Origin: Lycorma delicatula
Taxonomy: Eukaryota; Arthropoda; Insecta; Hemiptera; Fulgoridae
Direction: 5' to 3'
Length of the DNA: 64,000 nt
Assembly: GCF_047948215.1 (NCBI RefSeq)
Contig: NC_134467.1
Coordinates: 37,428,520 to 37,492,519, forward strand
A program made the translations under genes and the position numbers. The notes beneath the pieces were generated by a model. The model saw only the letters and a program-made list of their open reading frames with translations, was not told where the DNA came from and ran no database searches. This document shows, one piece after another, positions 21,027-31,536 of this stretch; the first letter of the stretch is position 1; each line of letters starts with the position of its first letter.

Positions 21027-21699
21027 ATGAGTGACTTGAACGAGCAAAGAGTCGCTGTGAAATTTTGTGTTAGAGTCGGAAAATCTGCGAGTGAAACTTT
21101 TGATATGCTGAAGACGGCTTACGGCGACGTTGCTATCAATCGTGTTTTAACGGTATGGACGTTTGAAAGATGGTCGTCAGTCGATTGAAGGCGATTGAGC
21201 GTCCTGGACGCTCTTCCACGTCAACTGACAACTCATAAGTGGACAAAATTAACAACCTGGTTCGGGCAAATCGACGGCTGACCATCAGAAAGCTTGTGCT
21301 GAAGAGTGTGGGATATCAGTTGGATCATGTTACGAGATTTTGACCGAAAAATTGAAGATGCACCACTGGTTTTTTCATCACGACAACGCTCCAGCCCATT
21401 CAGCCCTCAAAACTAATGAGTTTTTGGCCAAACACTGAATCACTGTCCTTCTCCACCCACCCAACTCACCTGATCTCGCTCCTTGGGACTTCTTCTTGTT
21501 CCCCAAACTCAAAAGACCTTTGAAACGAAGAAGATTTGAGACGATTCCCGAGATTGAGACAAATGCGACGAAGGAACTGAAGAACATCACAAAAGAAGCG
21601 TTCCAGGACTGTTTACAAAAGTGGAAACACCGTTGGGATAAGTGTGTGTGCGTTAGGGAGGAGAGTACTTTGAAGGGGACCCAGACAAGTAACTTCTAA
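21027..21699 (+). pseudogene. Mariner transposase with central deletion
   Basis: The reading begins MSDLNEQRVAVKFCVRVGKS at 21,027, a mariner N-terminal helix-turn-helix start. It goes out of frame after about 50 codons. Broken frames continue to YEILTEKLKMHH, which joins directly to WFFHHDNAPAHSALKTNEFL. In intact mariners about 100 residues with the YDETW motif lie between these. The C-terminus has SPDLAPWDFFLFPKLKRPL (third Asp) and ends KWKHRWDKC. HDNAPAH to PWD gives the 34-residue spacing of DD34D mariners. Confidence 0.85.
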
Positions 21700-21810
21700 A
21701 TAAAGTAAATTTTGTTTTATGACGTTAATCTACATATTTTTTTGAACAGACCTCGTGTTTAATTTAATAGGCGTACAAGGAAGTCATGTGCTGACTACAT
21801 CAGATTTTTT

Positions 21811-22597
21811 TGTTAATGTCTCCCTAGGTATTTTAATATTGCAAGCGACCCAAAATATACTTTGTTGGAATTATTGGTGGTAGGGGACCTGATCAAAGTT
21901 TAAATATATCGATTTTTAAGTCTTTTTTCGATTTATTTACATTTCTAGTAATAATATTTCATCATAATTTACCTCCAACCGTAAAAAATAAATCTTAGGT
22001 AATTTTTTGTCGGTTGTACATTTTTTTGGTGGAATTTTTCTTCCATTTAACATAGGAAACGTAGAAAAATAAAAAAAGTTTTCTTGATAGGTAATTTTGA
22101 TGGAAAGGAGCAGTAAAAACAGTCGATTCTTTTAGAATTTTTAATCATTTTCATCCTCTCACATCACAAAAAATCTTAAAGTAACTTTTATCATTATTTT
22201 TCCACTATATAAGAATAAATAATCGATGCCAGGAAAGCACGTTTTTAGCTTTTTTCAAAGTAATAAATAAAAAAATTATGAAAATTGATCTGAACAAATT
22301 TTTTTACAAGAATGGAGTATTACATATAATGTTTTATATATAATGGATTTTTTTTAAAAGAAAAATTCCATTGTTTGATTGGTTTCATAGATTTTAATAA
22401 TGCATTCTTCATGGTCATGCTGAGAAAAAACTAATTAACCTTGAAAAGATCAGTGACCTTAGGTTTTATAATTAATGGAATATATTGGAAGATTTCTTCC
22501 TGTTCAATCGTCAAATACTACTAATTGTATCGAGGTCATTTAACAATTAAAATGGTGTATCTACGATATAGAACAGTGTGGTGAAATTATAATAGCA

Positions 22598-22658
<61 letters not shown>

Positions 22659-23045
22659 AAAGTGTGCCTGCGTGCGTGTACGATGCGCACTGGAACCATG
22701 TACCTAATTATTACACGAATACATATAAAATTTAATACTATTCTGTTAACAATATATAACAGGTTTATACTGCTACGGTTATATACCACACGCAAACAGC
22801 AAACCGCTAAAAAAGCTGATATTCATTAGACCGTAGTGCCAACCGACTAAACTTGTACATGTTAACATATCTATAAATCATCCACACTCTTTTGTTGACT
22901 TGAAACAAAAAAAAGTATATATATATTTATATAAAATTAATTGCCAAAAAAAAAAAATAAAAAAAAAAGGGGATACAATTGCTATTTTTCACTATTCCCC
23001 CTCAGTTTTTATTATGACTATGACGTATATATATATATAATAATA
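21811..23045. other. Intergenic with compound microsatellite
   Basis: AT-rich sequence. A compound repeat at about 22,600-22,660 is (AT)n followed by (GT)n; peptide frames through it are artefacts. No gene or RNA seen. Confidence 0.6.
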
Positions 23046-23056
23046 ATCTAAGATAC

Positions 23057-23178
23057 AGATATATTTAAAAGTACCGTGCGGGAGTCCAGCGGATGGACCC
23101 CTTTGGGTAGATGGGAATGGTGACCAAGCTCTGTGGGTGTCCAAAGGGCCAGACCCCGTGATAAAGTGGGAAAATAAA
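23057..23178 (+). mobile_element. Short retrotransposed fragment with 11-bp target duplication
   Basis: ATCTAAGATAC occurs at 23,046-23,056 and again at 23,179-23,189. It brackets 122 bp of GC-richer sequence (GTCCAGCGGATGGACCCC, CCAAAGGGCCAGACCCCG) ending GGGAAAATAAA. This is the pattern of a strongly 5'-truncated non-LTR element. The source family was not recognised. Confidence 0.75.
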
Positions 23179-23398
23179 ATCTAAGATACAAGATGTTCCA
23201 ATCAAGGATTGCTTTCTTTGAGAATAATGTTGTTCATTATACTCCTACTCTTTGTGATTAACATAGGTGAAGGTGTTACTTGTAGAGTTGAATATCAGCT
23301 GAAGTTCAGTTGGTTTGGCATTATAATAGGCAACATTAACTTTGGCTAAATGAAAAAATTGACAGGAAACCACTACATTCCTAACCTTATTTTATGAG

Positions 23399-23993
23399 CC
23401 TTTCTTTCTTTTTCCTGTTTAGCCTCCGGTAATTACCTTTCAAATAATACTTCAGAGGATGAATGAGGATGATATATATGAGTATAAATGAAGTGTAGTC
23501 TTGTACTGCCTCAGTTCGACCATTCCTAAGATGTGTGGTTAATTTGAAACCCGACGACCAAAGAACACCGGTATCCATGATCTAGTATTCAAATCCGTAT
23601 AAAAGTAACTGCCTTTACTAGGACTTGAATGCTGGAACTCTCGACTTCCAAATCAGCTGGTATGGGAAGACGCGTCCACCACTAGACCAATCCTGTGGGT
23701 ACATTGTGTTAAACTTTCTTTTTCCTGTTTAGCCTCTGGTAATTACCTTTCAGATAATACTTCAGAGGATGATATGAGTGTAAAAGAAGTGTAGTCTTGT
23801 ACTGCCTCAGTTCGACCATTCCTAAGATATGTGGTTAATTTGGAACCCGACCACCAAAGAACACCGGTATCCACGATCTAGTATTCAAATCCGTGTAAAA
23901 ATAACTGACTTTACTAGGACTTGAACGCTGGAACTCTCGACTTCCAAATCAGCTGATTTGGGTAGACGCATTCACCACTAGACCAACCCGGTT
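23399..23993 (-). mobile_element. SINE-1 tandem dimer
   Basis: Two complete minus-strand SINE-1 units lie head to tail, 23,399-23,698 and 23,711-23,993. Each runs from the CTTTCTTTTTCCTG tail to the GACCAA-CC head. The linker carries GTGGGTACATTGTGTTAAAC. The plus-strand pair at 46.14-46.62 kb has the same linker (TTTATCACAATGTACCCACA), so the dimer was copied as one unit. Confidence 0.85.
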
Positions 23994-23999
23994 AGTTAA

Positions 24000-24351
24000 G
24001 ATAGGGGCTCTATCCCCACTAATCTCCACGCTTTGCATAAACGTACGTTACTTTCTGGACGGCCCTCTTATATCTTTTTCTTCTTCTTGATGAGTAAATG
24101 CTGATACCCTGTAGAATTAGGTACAGAAAGAATAATACGATCTTCTGTGTCTTTTTAGTCTCTTTTGTTTCAATAAAAAAACTGGGTTTTATAAGTTTTT
24201 ATTTACTTTTTATTGGCTGTATTTATAATAATTTTCTTAGAATTAAATTCTCTATAAATTTGTTTATTAAATCTTTCCCTATTTATTAATAATTTAAAGA
24301 AGATATTGTATTACAACTTAATAAAAAAAAAAAAAAAAATTTTTTTTTTCA
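24000..24351. other. Intergenic, no gene seen
   Basis: AT-rich sequence with a run of A and T near 24,322-24,350. Short frames have no recognised motif. Confidence 0.4.
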
Positions 24352-24660
24352 TACCAAATTTTGTGTTTTACGTCTGATATCTTATAAGGTACTGGAGTTA
24401 TAGTTCTGGGATCTGTTTTACCCTATTTCGTAGGTCAAATTACGTAAGAAACCACCAAATTTACTCCTTAATTTGGATCCTAAAAATTTGAAGTAGGTTT
24501 TCTTTTTATTATAAGAGCAAAAATCCGGGCGAAATCTTTCGCTAGCCGTAACTCGAAAACAAAGTGTTTCTATACCTATATTTATATGAACTTTTTTTCA
24601 TTATTTTTCACTAATAGAACATGTTCTGAATGTTTCTTCGTTTACGGAGAAATGTAAAAC
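24352..24660 (+). repeat. Repeat X
   Basis: One of several copies of a family called repeat X here. It holds TTTTGTGTTTTACGTCTGAT, TTCGCTAGCCGTAACTCGAA, TATTTATATGAAC and AATAGAACATGTTCTGAA. Copies near 49.8 and 58.2 kb end in CAGGGTGTCCCACG or CAGAGTGATTC next to TA, so X is probably the terminal part of a Tc1/mariner-like DNA transposon. Confidence 0.6.
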
Positions 24661-24679
24661 GAAACGCAAGTAATATATA

Positions 24680-26017
24680 CAGTGTCCCATATAAAACGCA
24701 ACCCATCAATCACTCATCCATGAAATTTCAAAAGTCAAGCTTACTCCCCTACTCGTTACTGAAATGGACTCGTCCAACATCTGAAAATCGCGGCGACGAA
24801 GTAGAACACTACTGATAGTAACAACAATGCAATCATAACGTTCAGTGTATCGCTAGAGACAAGACGGTGTTTTCGCTAGACGAACGTGTTTTCATTGTCG
24901 AGTCGGACTTCAGTACGAAATCAGTGGTTGCAGTGCAAGATTTGTTTCGCCATAAGTACCCGGATAAACCAGCTCCTAACAAAACAGCAGTATTAAGGCT
25001 AGTCGCAAAATTTAGAGAGACCGGTTCTGTTAATAACAAGGAACACAAAAGATCTGTGTCAGTGTTGAATACAGATACAGTCGCTGAAATCAAAGACCGA
25101 TTACTCGCCTTGTCAAATAAATCGATCAGACGTTTGTCTGCTAAAATTAATTTGTCTAAATCGACCGTTCAAAGGCCGACCAAACGATTACAATTACGAC
25201 CTTATCGCATTCAAACGATTCATCGACTTCTTGAGCCCGACAAAGAAAAACGGCTACAATATTGTCAACGGTTCCGTCGATTTCTGCGTGAGGGAATTAA
25301 CGTTACGGATTCGTAATTTTTCATAGATGAAGCACGGTTTCATTCGGACGACTACGTAAACAGCCGAAACAGTAGAATTTGGAGTGTTGAAAATCCCCAC
25401 GTTTATCACGAAAAACAATTACACCCGCAGAAGTAGTCGGGCGTGTGGTGCGCGATATCGCGGAAGAAAATAATCGGTCCTATTTTTTTCGAGTACACCA
25501 TTAATGCAGAACGATATCAGGATATTTTATTTCGGTTCATCGCACTCTTGGAAGAGGAAGACAAGACACTGCTTGCTACAACATGACGGTGCGACATCGC
25601 ACTACGCGGGTTGAACTTCTGATTTCGTCGAGGAATTCTTTGGTAATCGTGTTATCGGTCGAGGCTTGTGGCCACCAACATCTCCAGATTTGACTGCGGC
25701 AGATTTTTTTCTACGGGGTTACCTCAAAGAAAAAGCTTACAGCAACAAACCAGGAACACTTGAACGATTGAAAGTCAATATTGAACAAGTTGTATTAAAT
25801 ATCCGGCCACAAACTTTGAAAAAAGTTGTATGAAACTCTTTAAAAAGAATTGAAGCTTGTATTCAAGAAGGAGATTCCGGCCACCTCCAATATTTACTCT
25901 AAATGTAAGGTAATGTAATGTAATAATAAAAAATTACATTTACATTTTCATGTGCCTTTTTATTATTTCAATACCTACCAATATAAGGTTGGGTTGCGTT
26001 TTATATGGGACACCCTT
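24680..26017 (+). mobile_element. Tc1/mariner-superfamily element, DD38 spacing, copy B
   Basis: It is flanked by TA at 24,678-79 and 26,018-19. Terminal inverted repeats are GTGTCCCATATAAAACGCAA and its complement. At 1,338 bp it is complete in length and the opposite-orientation sister of copy A at 13.68 kb. Confidence 0.93.
24866..25905 (+). pseudogene. Transposase of copy B, broken
   Basis: The start codon seen in copy A is ACG here, just before VFSLDERVFIV. The frame is open to 25,314 with two helix-turn-helix parts (LFRHKYPDKPAPNKTAVLRL; SIRRLSAKINLSKSTVQ). A TAA follows VTDS. Beyond it, in the same frame, comes FFIDEARFHSDDYVNSRN (first Asp), another stop after HPQK, then WCAISRKKIIGPIFF. 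After frame loss, QHDGATSHYAG (second Asp) and SPDLTAADFFLRG (third Asp) are separated by 38 residues. The third Asp lost in copy A is kept here. Several stops make it inactive. Confidence 0.87.
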
Positions 26018-26843
26018 TATTTATATATATATATATTTTTTTTTTTTTCTTTTCTGAAGAGTTCTGAAACTTCCCGTTTATTTCAGATATTAGTTGATTT
26101 GGAATTCATTTTTTAAAATTCTATTTATTTATTTTTTATCTTTAAACACTTTAAATGTATTAAATCATTTTTATGTGTGTAACTCTATATTTACTATCGC
26201 ATACCAGTATTATTGTGACAAATAATTTTGTTATCTTGTAAAAAATAATAATATGATAGCAATTTATATTATTTGAGGGAGATGTGTTTAATATACTCCA
26301 TTGATAACAATTGCAATAATGAAACTAAATTTTCTTGTATAGTTATATATATATATATATATAATTTTATTTATTATCAAATAAACGAATTATCTTTCAT
26401 TTATTTATCAATGATATGCTCTTTAACCTATATTATCAAATAAATTTCTTTTTATTTATTTATTCAACCAGTGGAATTTATTATCTTATTTAAATTATAC
26501 AGTTTATGTACAGATTGCTACGTAAATATTGTCGTTTATTTAAAAATTCTTTTCAATTTGTGAAATTAAATAAATGATATCCTTTATGAAGAATTACAAT
26601 TTTCTTTCATTTTTGTCTATCAATCTTTTTTCATTAAAAAACAGTTTTTTTCTGCGTTTGAATTATAACGTTTGAATTACATGGTTGGAACCTGTATCAT
26701 TATCAGCGACTTTATGTTACAAGTGTTCAACCAATCAAAAACCTATTATTTTCAACTATAAACTAGTCAGAAGTGGGTAATCCTTTAATGTATCACCTGT
26801 TTTTTTACTTTGATTTTAATCTGATTTAGTAGTTTGAAAGCAG
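26018..26843. other. Intergenic, no gene seen
   Basis: Very AT-rich, with repeated TTATTTATTTATC-like text and short (AT)n runs near 26,025 and 26,345. No gene. Confidence 0.5.
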
Positions 26844-26998
26844 CCGGCCTCTGTGGCCCGAGTGGTAGCATCTCGACCTTTCATCCGGAAGTCCCGGGTT
26901 CGAATCCCGGTGAAGCGTGGCATTTTCACACACGCTATAAATCATTCATCTCATCCTCTGAAGCAATACTTAATTGTGAACCCGGAGGTTAAAAAAAA
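26844..26998 (+). mobile_element. SINE-2, full-length
   Basis: It begins CCGGCCTCTGTGGCCCGAGT, with A box GTGGCCCGAGTGGTAGCATC and B box GGTTCGAATCCCGGTG. It ends CTCATCCTCTGAAGCAATAC then ACCCGGAGGTTAAAAAAA. This is the clearest complete copy of the family. Its last 50 bases match the 3' tail of SINE-1. Confidence 0.88.
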
Positions 26999-27043
26999 GT
27001 ACTCGGCAAGTAGAAGTGAATATGAAAGTACACCGATAGGTAA

Positions 27044-27249
27044 TTTTTACTTTCTTTTTCTTGTTCAGCCTCCGGTAACTACCGTTTAGATAATACTTCA
27101 GAGGATGAATGAGGATGATATGTATGAGTGTGAATGAAGTGTAGTCTTGTACATTCTCAGTTCGACTATTCCTGAGATGTGTGGTTAATTGAAACCCAAC
27201 CACCAAAGAACACCGGTATCCACGATGTAGTATTCAAATCCGTGTAAAA
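27044..27249 (-). mobile_element. SINE-1, 5'-truncated, with target duplication
   Basis: ACACCGATAGGTAA at 27,030-27,043 and ACACCGATTGGTAA at 27,250-27,263 flank it with one mismatch. The copy runs from its tail (CTTTCTTTTTCTTGTTCAGC) to the ATCCGTGTAAA block and lacks the promoter-like head. Confidence 0.85.
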
Positions 27250-27277
27250 ACACCGATTGGTAACTGGAGTTTCTATA

Positions 27278-27688
27278 CGAAGTCTGTTCAGAAAATACGT
27301 AGACTAACGTCATAAAACAGAATTTACTTTATTTAGAAGTTACTTGTCTGGGTCCCCTTCAATGTACTCTCCTCCCCGACGCACACACACTTATCCTAAC
27401 GGTGTTTCCACTTGTGGAAACAGTCATAGAAGGCTTCTTTTGTGTTGTTCTTCAGTTCCTTCATCGCATTTGCCTCAATTTCGGGAATCGTCTCAAATCT
27501 TCTACCTTTCAAAGGTCTTTTGAGTTTGGCGAACAAGAAAAAATCATAAGGAATGAGCTCAGGAGAGTAGTGTGGGTGGGGAAGAACATTAATCGAATGT
27601 TTGGCCAAAAACTCATGAGTTTTGAGGGCTGAATGGGCTGGAGCGTTTTCGTGATGAAAAAATAAATGGTGCATCTTCAATTTTTCTG
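27278..27688 (-). pseudogene. Deleted mariner, 3' half
   Basis: It starts next to TA with CGAAGTCTGTTCAGAAAATA, the mariner end also seen at 21,754. The minus-strand frame 27,396-27,680 reads KMHHLFFHHENAPAHSALKT, so it has the same deletion junction as the 20.5-kb copy. It then reads YSPELIPYDFFLFAKLKRPL and KEAFYDCFHKWKHR. The second catalytic Asp is replaced by Glu (HHEN). The 5' part is missing beyond 27,688. Confidence 0.87.
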
Positions 27689-27819
27689 TTTTTTATGTAT
27701 TTTTTTTTATAGACTTCTTTACATAAATTTTCTCAGAATTAAATTTTCTACAAGTTTTGATATTAATTTATATATTTTTTAGCCATTTAACAGTGTATTG
27801 TATTTCGGAACTAAAAAAA

Positions 27820-28115
27820 AAACGTCTTTTTCGTCTCAAAATCTTTCTGTTTTACGGTTGGATTTCTTGAAAACTACTGAATATACAGTCTCGGGAATTC
27901 TTTTATTCGATTTCTCACGTTAAAAACGATGTTAAGAACCCATCAAGTTGTATGACCTCATTTTATTGGGGGAACTATAATCCAGGCGAATTTTTCGCTA
28001 CGCGTAACTCGATAACAAAGCGTTTTCTAACATTTTATTTTGTATGTACGTTTCCCTTATTTCAGCTGCAGAATCTGTTCCAAAATTATGTCCCTTTCCT
28101 CCTGAATCGTTCTGT
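27820..28115 (+). repeat. Repeat X, worn copy
   Basis: It holds TTTTCGCTACGCGTAACTCG and AACAAAGCGTTTTCTAACAT and ends TCCTCCTGAATCGTTCTGTA, the same end as the 58.2-kb copy. A short (TA)n and then a Helitron follow. Confidence 0.6.
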
Positions 28116-28133
28116 ATATATATATATATAATA

Positions 28134-30296
28134 CTAGCTGTACCGGCCACGCTTCGCTGTGGCACATTGTGGTTGCATGGATGAGAAATGAGAAACAAAA
28201 CAAAGTATACGTTTCATAGAAGTTTAATTTTGCAATACTTGTGGATATACAATATTTTTTGTTTTTCCACTGTCTGGGTAGATTATAAAGGCTATCTGGT
28301 TTGCCGACTCGGGAACACGCAACATACAGTTGCCCATGTGAGAAGCAATCCGCAGCTAAATCTTGAGCGTTATCGATTGTGATTCCAAATGCCAATCGAA
28401 TTGGGAACTGCAATCTTTTAAATTGAAATGGTGTATCGGTCGGGATCATGGGTATTCGAGGAATGAGGACATCTTCACCTTTGAAAGGCCCCGTTAAAAT
28501 CGTTGCTTCGACTACGTTATTCATCAATTTCTTAATTGCAACTCGCGTGCCGTTTTGGCTGATTAATATTCCGCAACAGGATAATTGGCACACCTATTTT
28601 CAATTTTAATATGTGTGGTGGCATCCTTGGCAGATCAAGTAAGATTAAAAATTCCGTCGGATAATTAACTACTTCATCTGCTTCCACAACGGTGTCTATC
28701 GACTTATATGTAATTTCCTCACTTTGAATGCTGGATTGAATAACATTATTAAGTCGATAGACATCTTTATTCTTTGAGGCAAGGATAGCTAGTTCACCGA
28801 GCCGATCGTGATTTCTATGATTAATTTGAATATCAGGAAATACTTTTTCGATCAGTTCTTCTTTCGATGTTACTAAATTACAAAAATTATCAGGAAATTA
28901 TATTCGTCTAGACGTCTCATCGACTGGCAGCTGTCCGTTTCCAATGTCCATAACTGTTGTGAGAATACCTCAGCTGATGGATCATTCTGCAACTGGACAC
29001 GCATATTCGTAGTCGACTGCAATGTACGTACGTGTCGCCACAGTGTTGAATATTTAAGGCAAGCATTTATTTCGTCTGCTGGTGTCGATCGAGAAATTAC
29101 AGGCAATGTTTGCCTAAAATCTCCTGCGAGCAATATCAAAGCGTTCCCGAACGGTTGAACGTTTCCACGCAAATCTTGTAACGATCGATCAAGAGATTTA
29201 AGCGATTTTTTATGTGCCATCGTGCATTCATCCCAAACAATGAGTTTACATTTTTGTAATACTTTTCCCATATAGGATGCTTTGGAAATCTGCACGTGGG
29301 AGTCTCGATGATTTGCATGTTTAACGGCAACTTCAGAGCTGAATACGCAGTCCTTCCACCTTGTAACAATGTCGCAGCTATTCCATACGAAGCAAGAGGC
29401 AAGATTATGTCATTTTTTGATCGAACCGTTGCTAGAATCAATCTATTGAGGAATGTTTTCACAGTTCCTCCTGGCGCATCCAAGAAGAAGGTCCCCCCAA
29501 CTTCTTCATTTATCATTTGCACTATGCGACCATAAATGCCTTTCTGTTCACGCGTTAATTTGGGAATGTTTGATCGGACATATGACTGAAGATCACCAAT
29601 GTTGTAACTCTGTTCACGGCGTAAATCCACATCAAATGAAGCGATCGCAGCTCCGGTGGGTGCTGGCATTCCCAATCGACTAAGAACTTTATTTGCATTA
29701 GCTAAGCACTTGTCTTCAATATTTATCGATGCTTCGTTGTAAATGCCTTCTGTAAATTCAGACAAAAGTGAATATTTAACCTAACAAAGGATTTTTTGGT
29801 CATTATGTAGGGATATTATTTTCTGTGTATTTGGTTATTTCGACTTTTTTTGTTTGCATAGTGTTAAATCTATTTGGGTTATAAGAAAGTTGGGTGCTTT
29901 AATTTATTTACTGTAAGTCATCCTTCTTGGTGGCTTTTCTTTTTGTTTTGGTGTTTTTTTTTTTTTTTTAAATAAAATACAGATGTTTTAGCTGTTAAAT
30001 ATAATTCAAAGAAATTTGTTACTTAATCAGTTGTGATTTTGTTTACATTGGCAACGGCCATACGGGCTCTTTGTGATTGGTCGTTGTGTTTGATAGCGGC
30101 CATCTTGCATTGATCTGATTGGTTTTCCTTTGTTTACATTTCCAAATTAAAATAGATAGATAGATTTGTTAAAAATAGATGAAAACAATCTTTGATGCGG
30201 GTTATATATCGTGCTAAAATTTGAGCTCAATCGGTGCAGAACATTTTGAGTTTTTGAAGCGTACACAAACGAACTTAACATTTTTATATATATAGA
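28134..30296 (-). mobile_element. Helitron with both termini, Rep domain missing
   Basis: On the minus strand the element starts with TCTATATATATAAAAATG after an A (30,297). It ends with the hairpin GCCAC-AGCGAAGC-GTGGC, then CCGGTACAGCTAG, followed by T (28,133). These are the canonical A|TC...CTAG|T borders. The 2,163-bp element encodes only the PIF1-like helicase part, so it is a deletion derivative of an autonomous Helitron. Its right-hand 530 bp are non-coding. Confidence 0.95.
28140..29765 (-). pseudogene. Helitron PIF1-family helicase, broken
   Basis: Frames in order on the minus strand follow. 29,765-29,136 has a TFFLDAPGGTVKTFLNRLIL Walker A in which the usual GK is VK, then GRTAYSALKLPLN. 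A shift near 29,290 leads to KCKLIVWDECTMAHK (Walker B) and ILLAGDFRQTLPVI. Out of frame at 28,570-28,900 are LGELAILASKNKDVYRLNN and GVPIILLRNINQPK. 28,593-28,057 has ATILTGPFKGEDVLIPRIP, FPIRLAFGITI and CFSHGQLYVACSRVGKP. A few residues of motif V are missing before CFSHG. The Rep endonuclease domain is absent. The frameshifts and altered Walker A argue against function. Confidence 0.93.
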
Positions 30297-30297
30297 T

Positions 30298-30603
30298 CTA
30301 TATGTGTGTGTGTGTGTGTGTGTGTTTTATAAAGGAAAATCTTGGTAACGCATGGTGGAGATTGTTATGTAGGTGTACTGCCCTTTATACATTATCTGCT
30401 TCCCACTCACCATCACTGTATATTTATTATGTTCACGCATTCTTCTATCTTTAGTTTTTATCCTTATGTCATCCGGTTTCTCTTGTCTTCCCCTGTTTAC
30501 CTTTATAATACTTGCAAAAAAAGAGAAAAAGAAAAAAGCCTATCATCTCTGTCTAACGCGAACACCGACTAAAAATGTACCCTTCTGCAATGCTAAAACC
30601 ACC

Positions 30604-30660
<57 letters not shown>

Positions 30661-31528
30661 GTTCGTTCTCTTCAGTACCACCCTTGCTCCTTTCTAACTC
30701 ACCATTATTATCCATGTTCGTCTACTTCTTCTCTTGCCTGATCAATATTTTAACACCCTTCCTATTTCACTTCTCTCCTTCCTGCCTCTATATAGACTTC
30801 ATTCATTGTTTTTAAGTCCCCCTGTAACCGTCTCCTGATAGTATTACTCCCTTCCTTACTGTCCGGTTGTCCACCCACACACACACACACAGAGAAAGAG
30901 AGAGAGAGAGAGAGAGTTGAATTCGTCCGTTGTTTGAATTTTTTACGACCAGTAATATAATATAAATTTTTGCTTACTCGATTATAGAAACTATATACTA
31001 CGGAAAAGACATTGATCTTTTTTTACAGTTTTTTGTCTTAAGGAAAGATTTTTTCTTAAATTAGCAAAAAAAAAAATAAATACATTTAAATAAGTTGTAA
31101 ATATACGAAAAACAATTTTATTCCACTGTTCACAAGTTCAAAAAATGTATTTTTGTTAGGTGGACGTTTCTGCACATGTACGTACGTATGTATGTAGTCT
31201 TATGATTCTAGACTCCGTTGATCGATTTTCTTCAAACTTGGGTAGTACCTGACTACCTAATTTAAAAAATTTCAATCGGAGGGAAATAATGTATTAAATA
31301 TTTCCAAAAATTAGAAAAAGAGATGGGGTATTTTGGCAGAGGAAATCTTTACTGGGGAATTTTGGCAAAATGTTTTTCTTAGGTAAGTTGTGGTTTTTTA
31401 TCAAGATTACAAATTACGAAAAATTTTATTTGATATTAATCTTCTCCCCAAAGAATTACCTTTTTTTTTTAGGTGTATTTTGCTTCAAAAAAGAAATTAA
31501 TGGGACTTTTTGCATCTATATTTTCTAT
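30298..31528. other. Intergenic with microsatellites
   Basis: Holds (GT)n at about 30,305-30,325, (AT)25 at 30,607-30,657, (CA)n and (GA)n near 30,877-30,915, and CGTA/TGTA repeats near 31,180. ORFs here run through these repeats or lack any motif. No gene seen. Confidence 0.6.
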
Positions 31529-31536
31529 ATCAGTAG

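Larger units (their letters stand above)
20522..21754 (+). mobile_element. Mariner element, internally deleted, carrying a SINE
   Basis: The ends are near GGTCTGTTCAAAAAATA and its complement TATTTTTTTGAACAGACC. A SINE-1 at 20,629-20,926 sits in the 5' untranslated region. The element lacks the central transposase region, including the first catalytic Asp. It is inserted in repeat M. A second copy with the same internal junction is at 27.28 kb. Confidence 0.85.
20190..21810 (+). repeat. Repeat M interrupted by a mariner element
   Basis: The left part, 20,190-20,521, starts ACTTCCTTCTACG and carries the GACCATCCCTGAATC and AACTCAAAAACGATTAG blocks. The right end, 21,757-21,810, has GGCGTACAAGGAAGTCATGT and ACATCAGATTTTTT. 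A mariner lies between them. Confidence 0.8.

Noticed and set aside
22547..22829. ORFs through (AT)n(GT)n sequence
   Set aside because: Peptides of alternating Ile-Tyr and Cys-Val are translations of a microsatellite. The same holds at 30,373-30,741 and 59,897-60,278.
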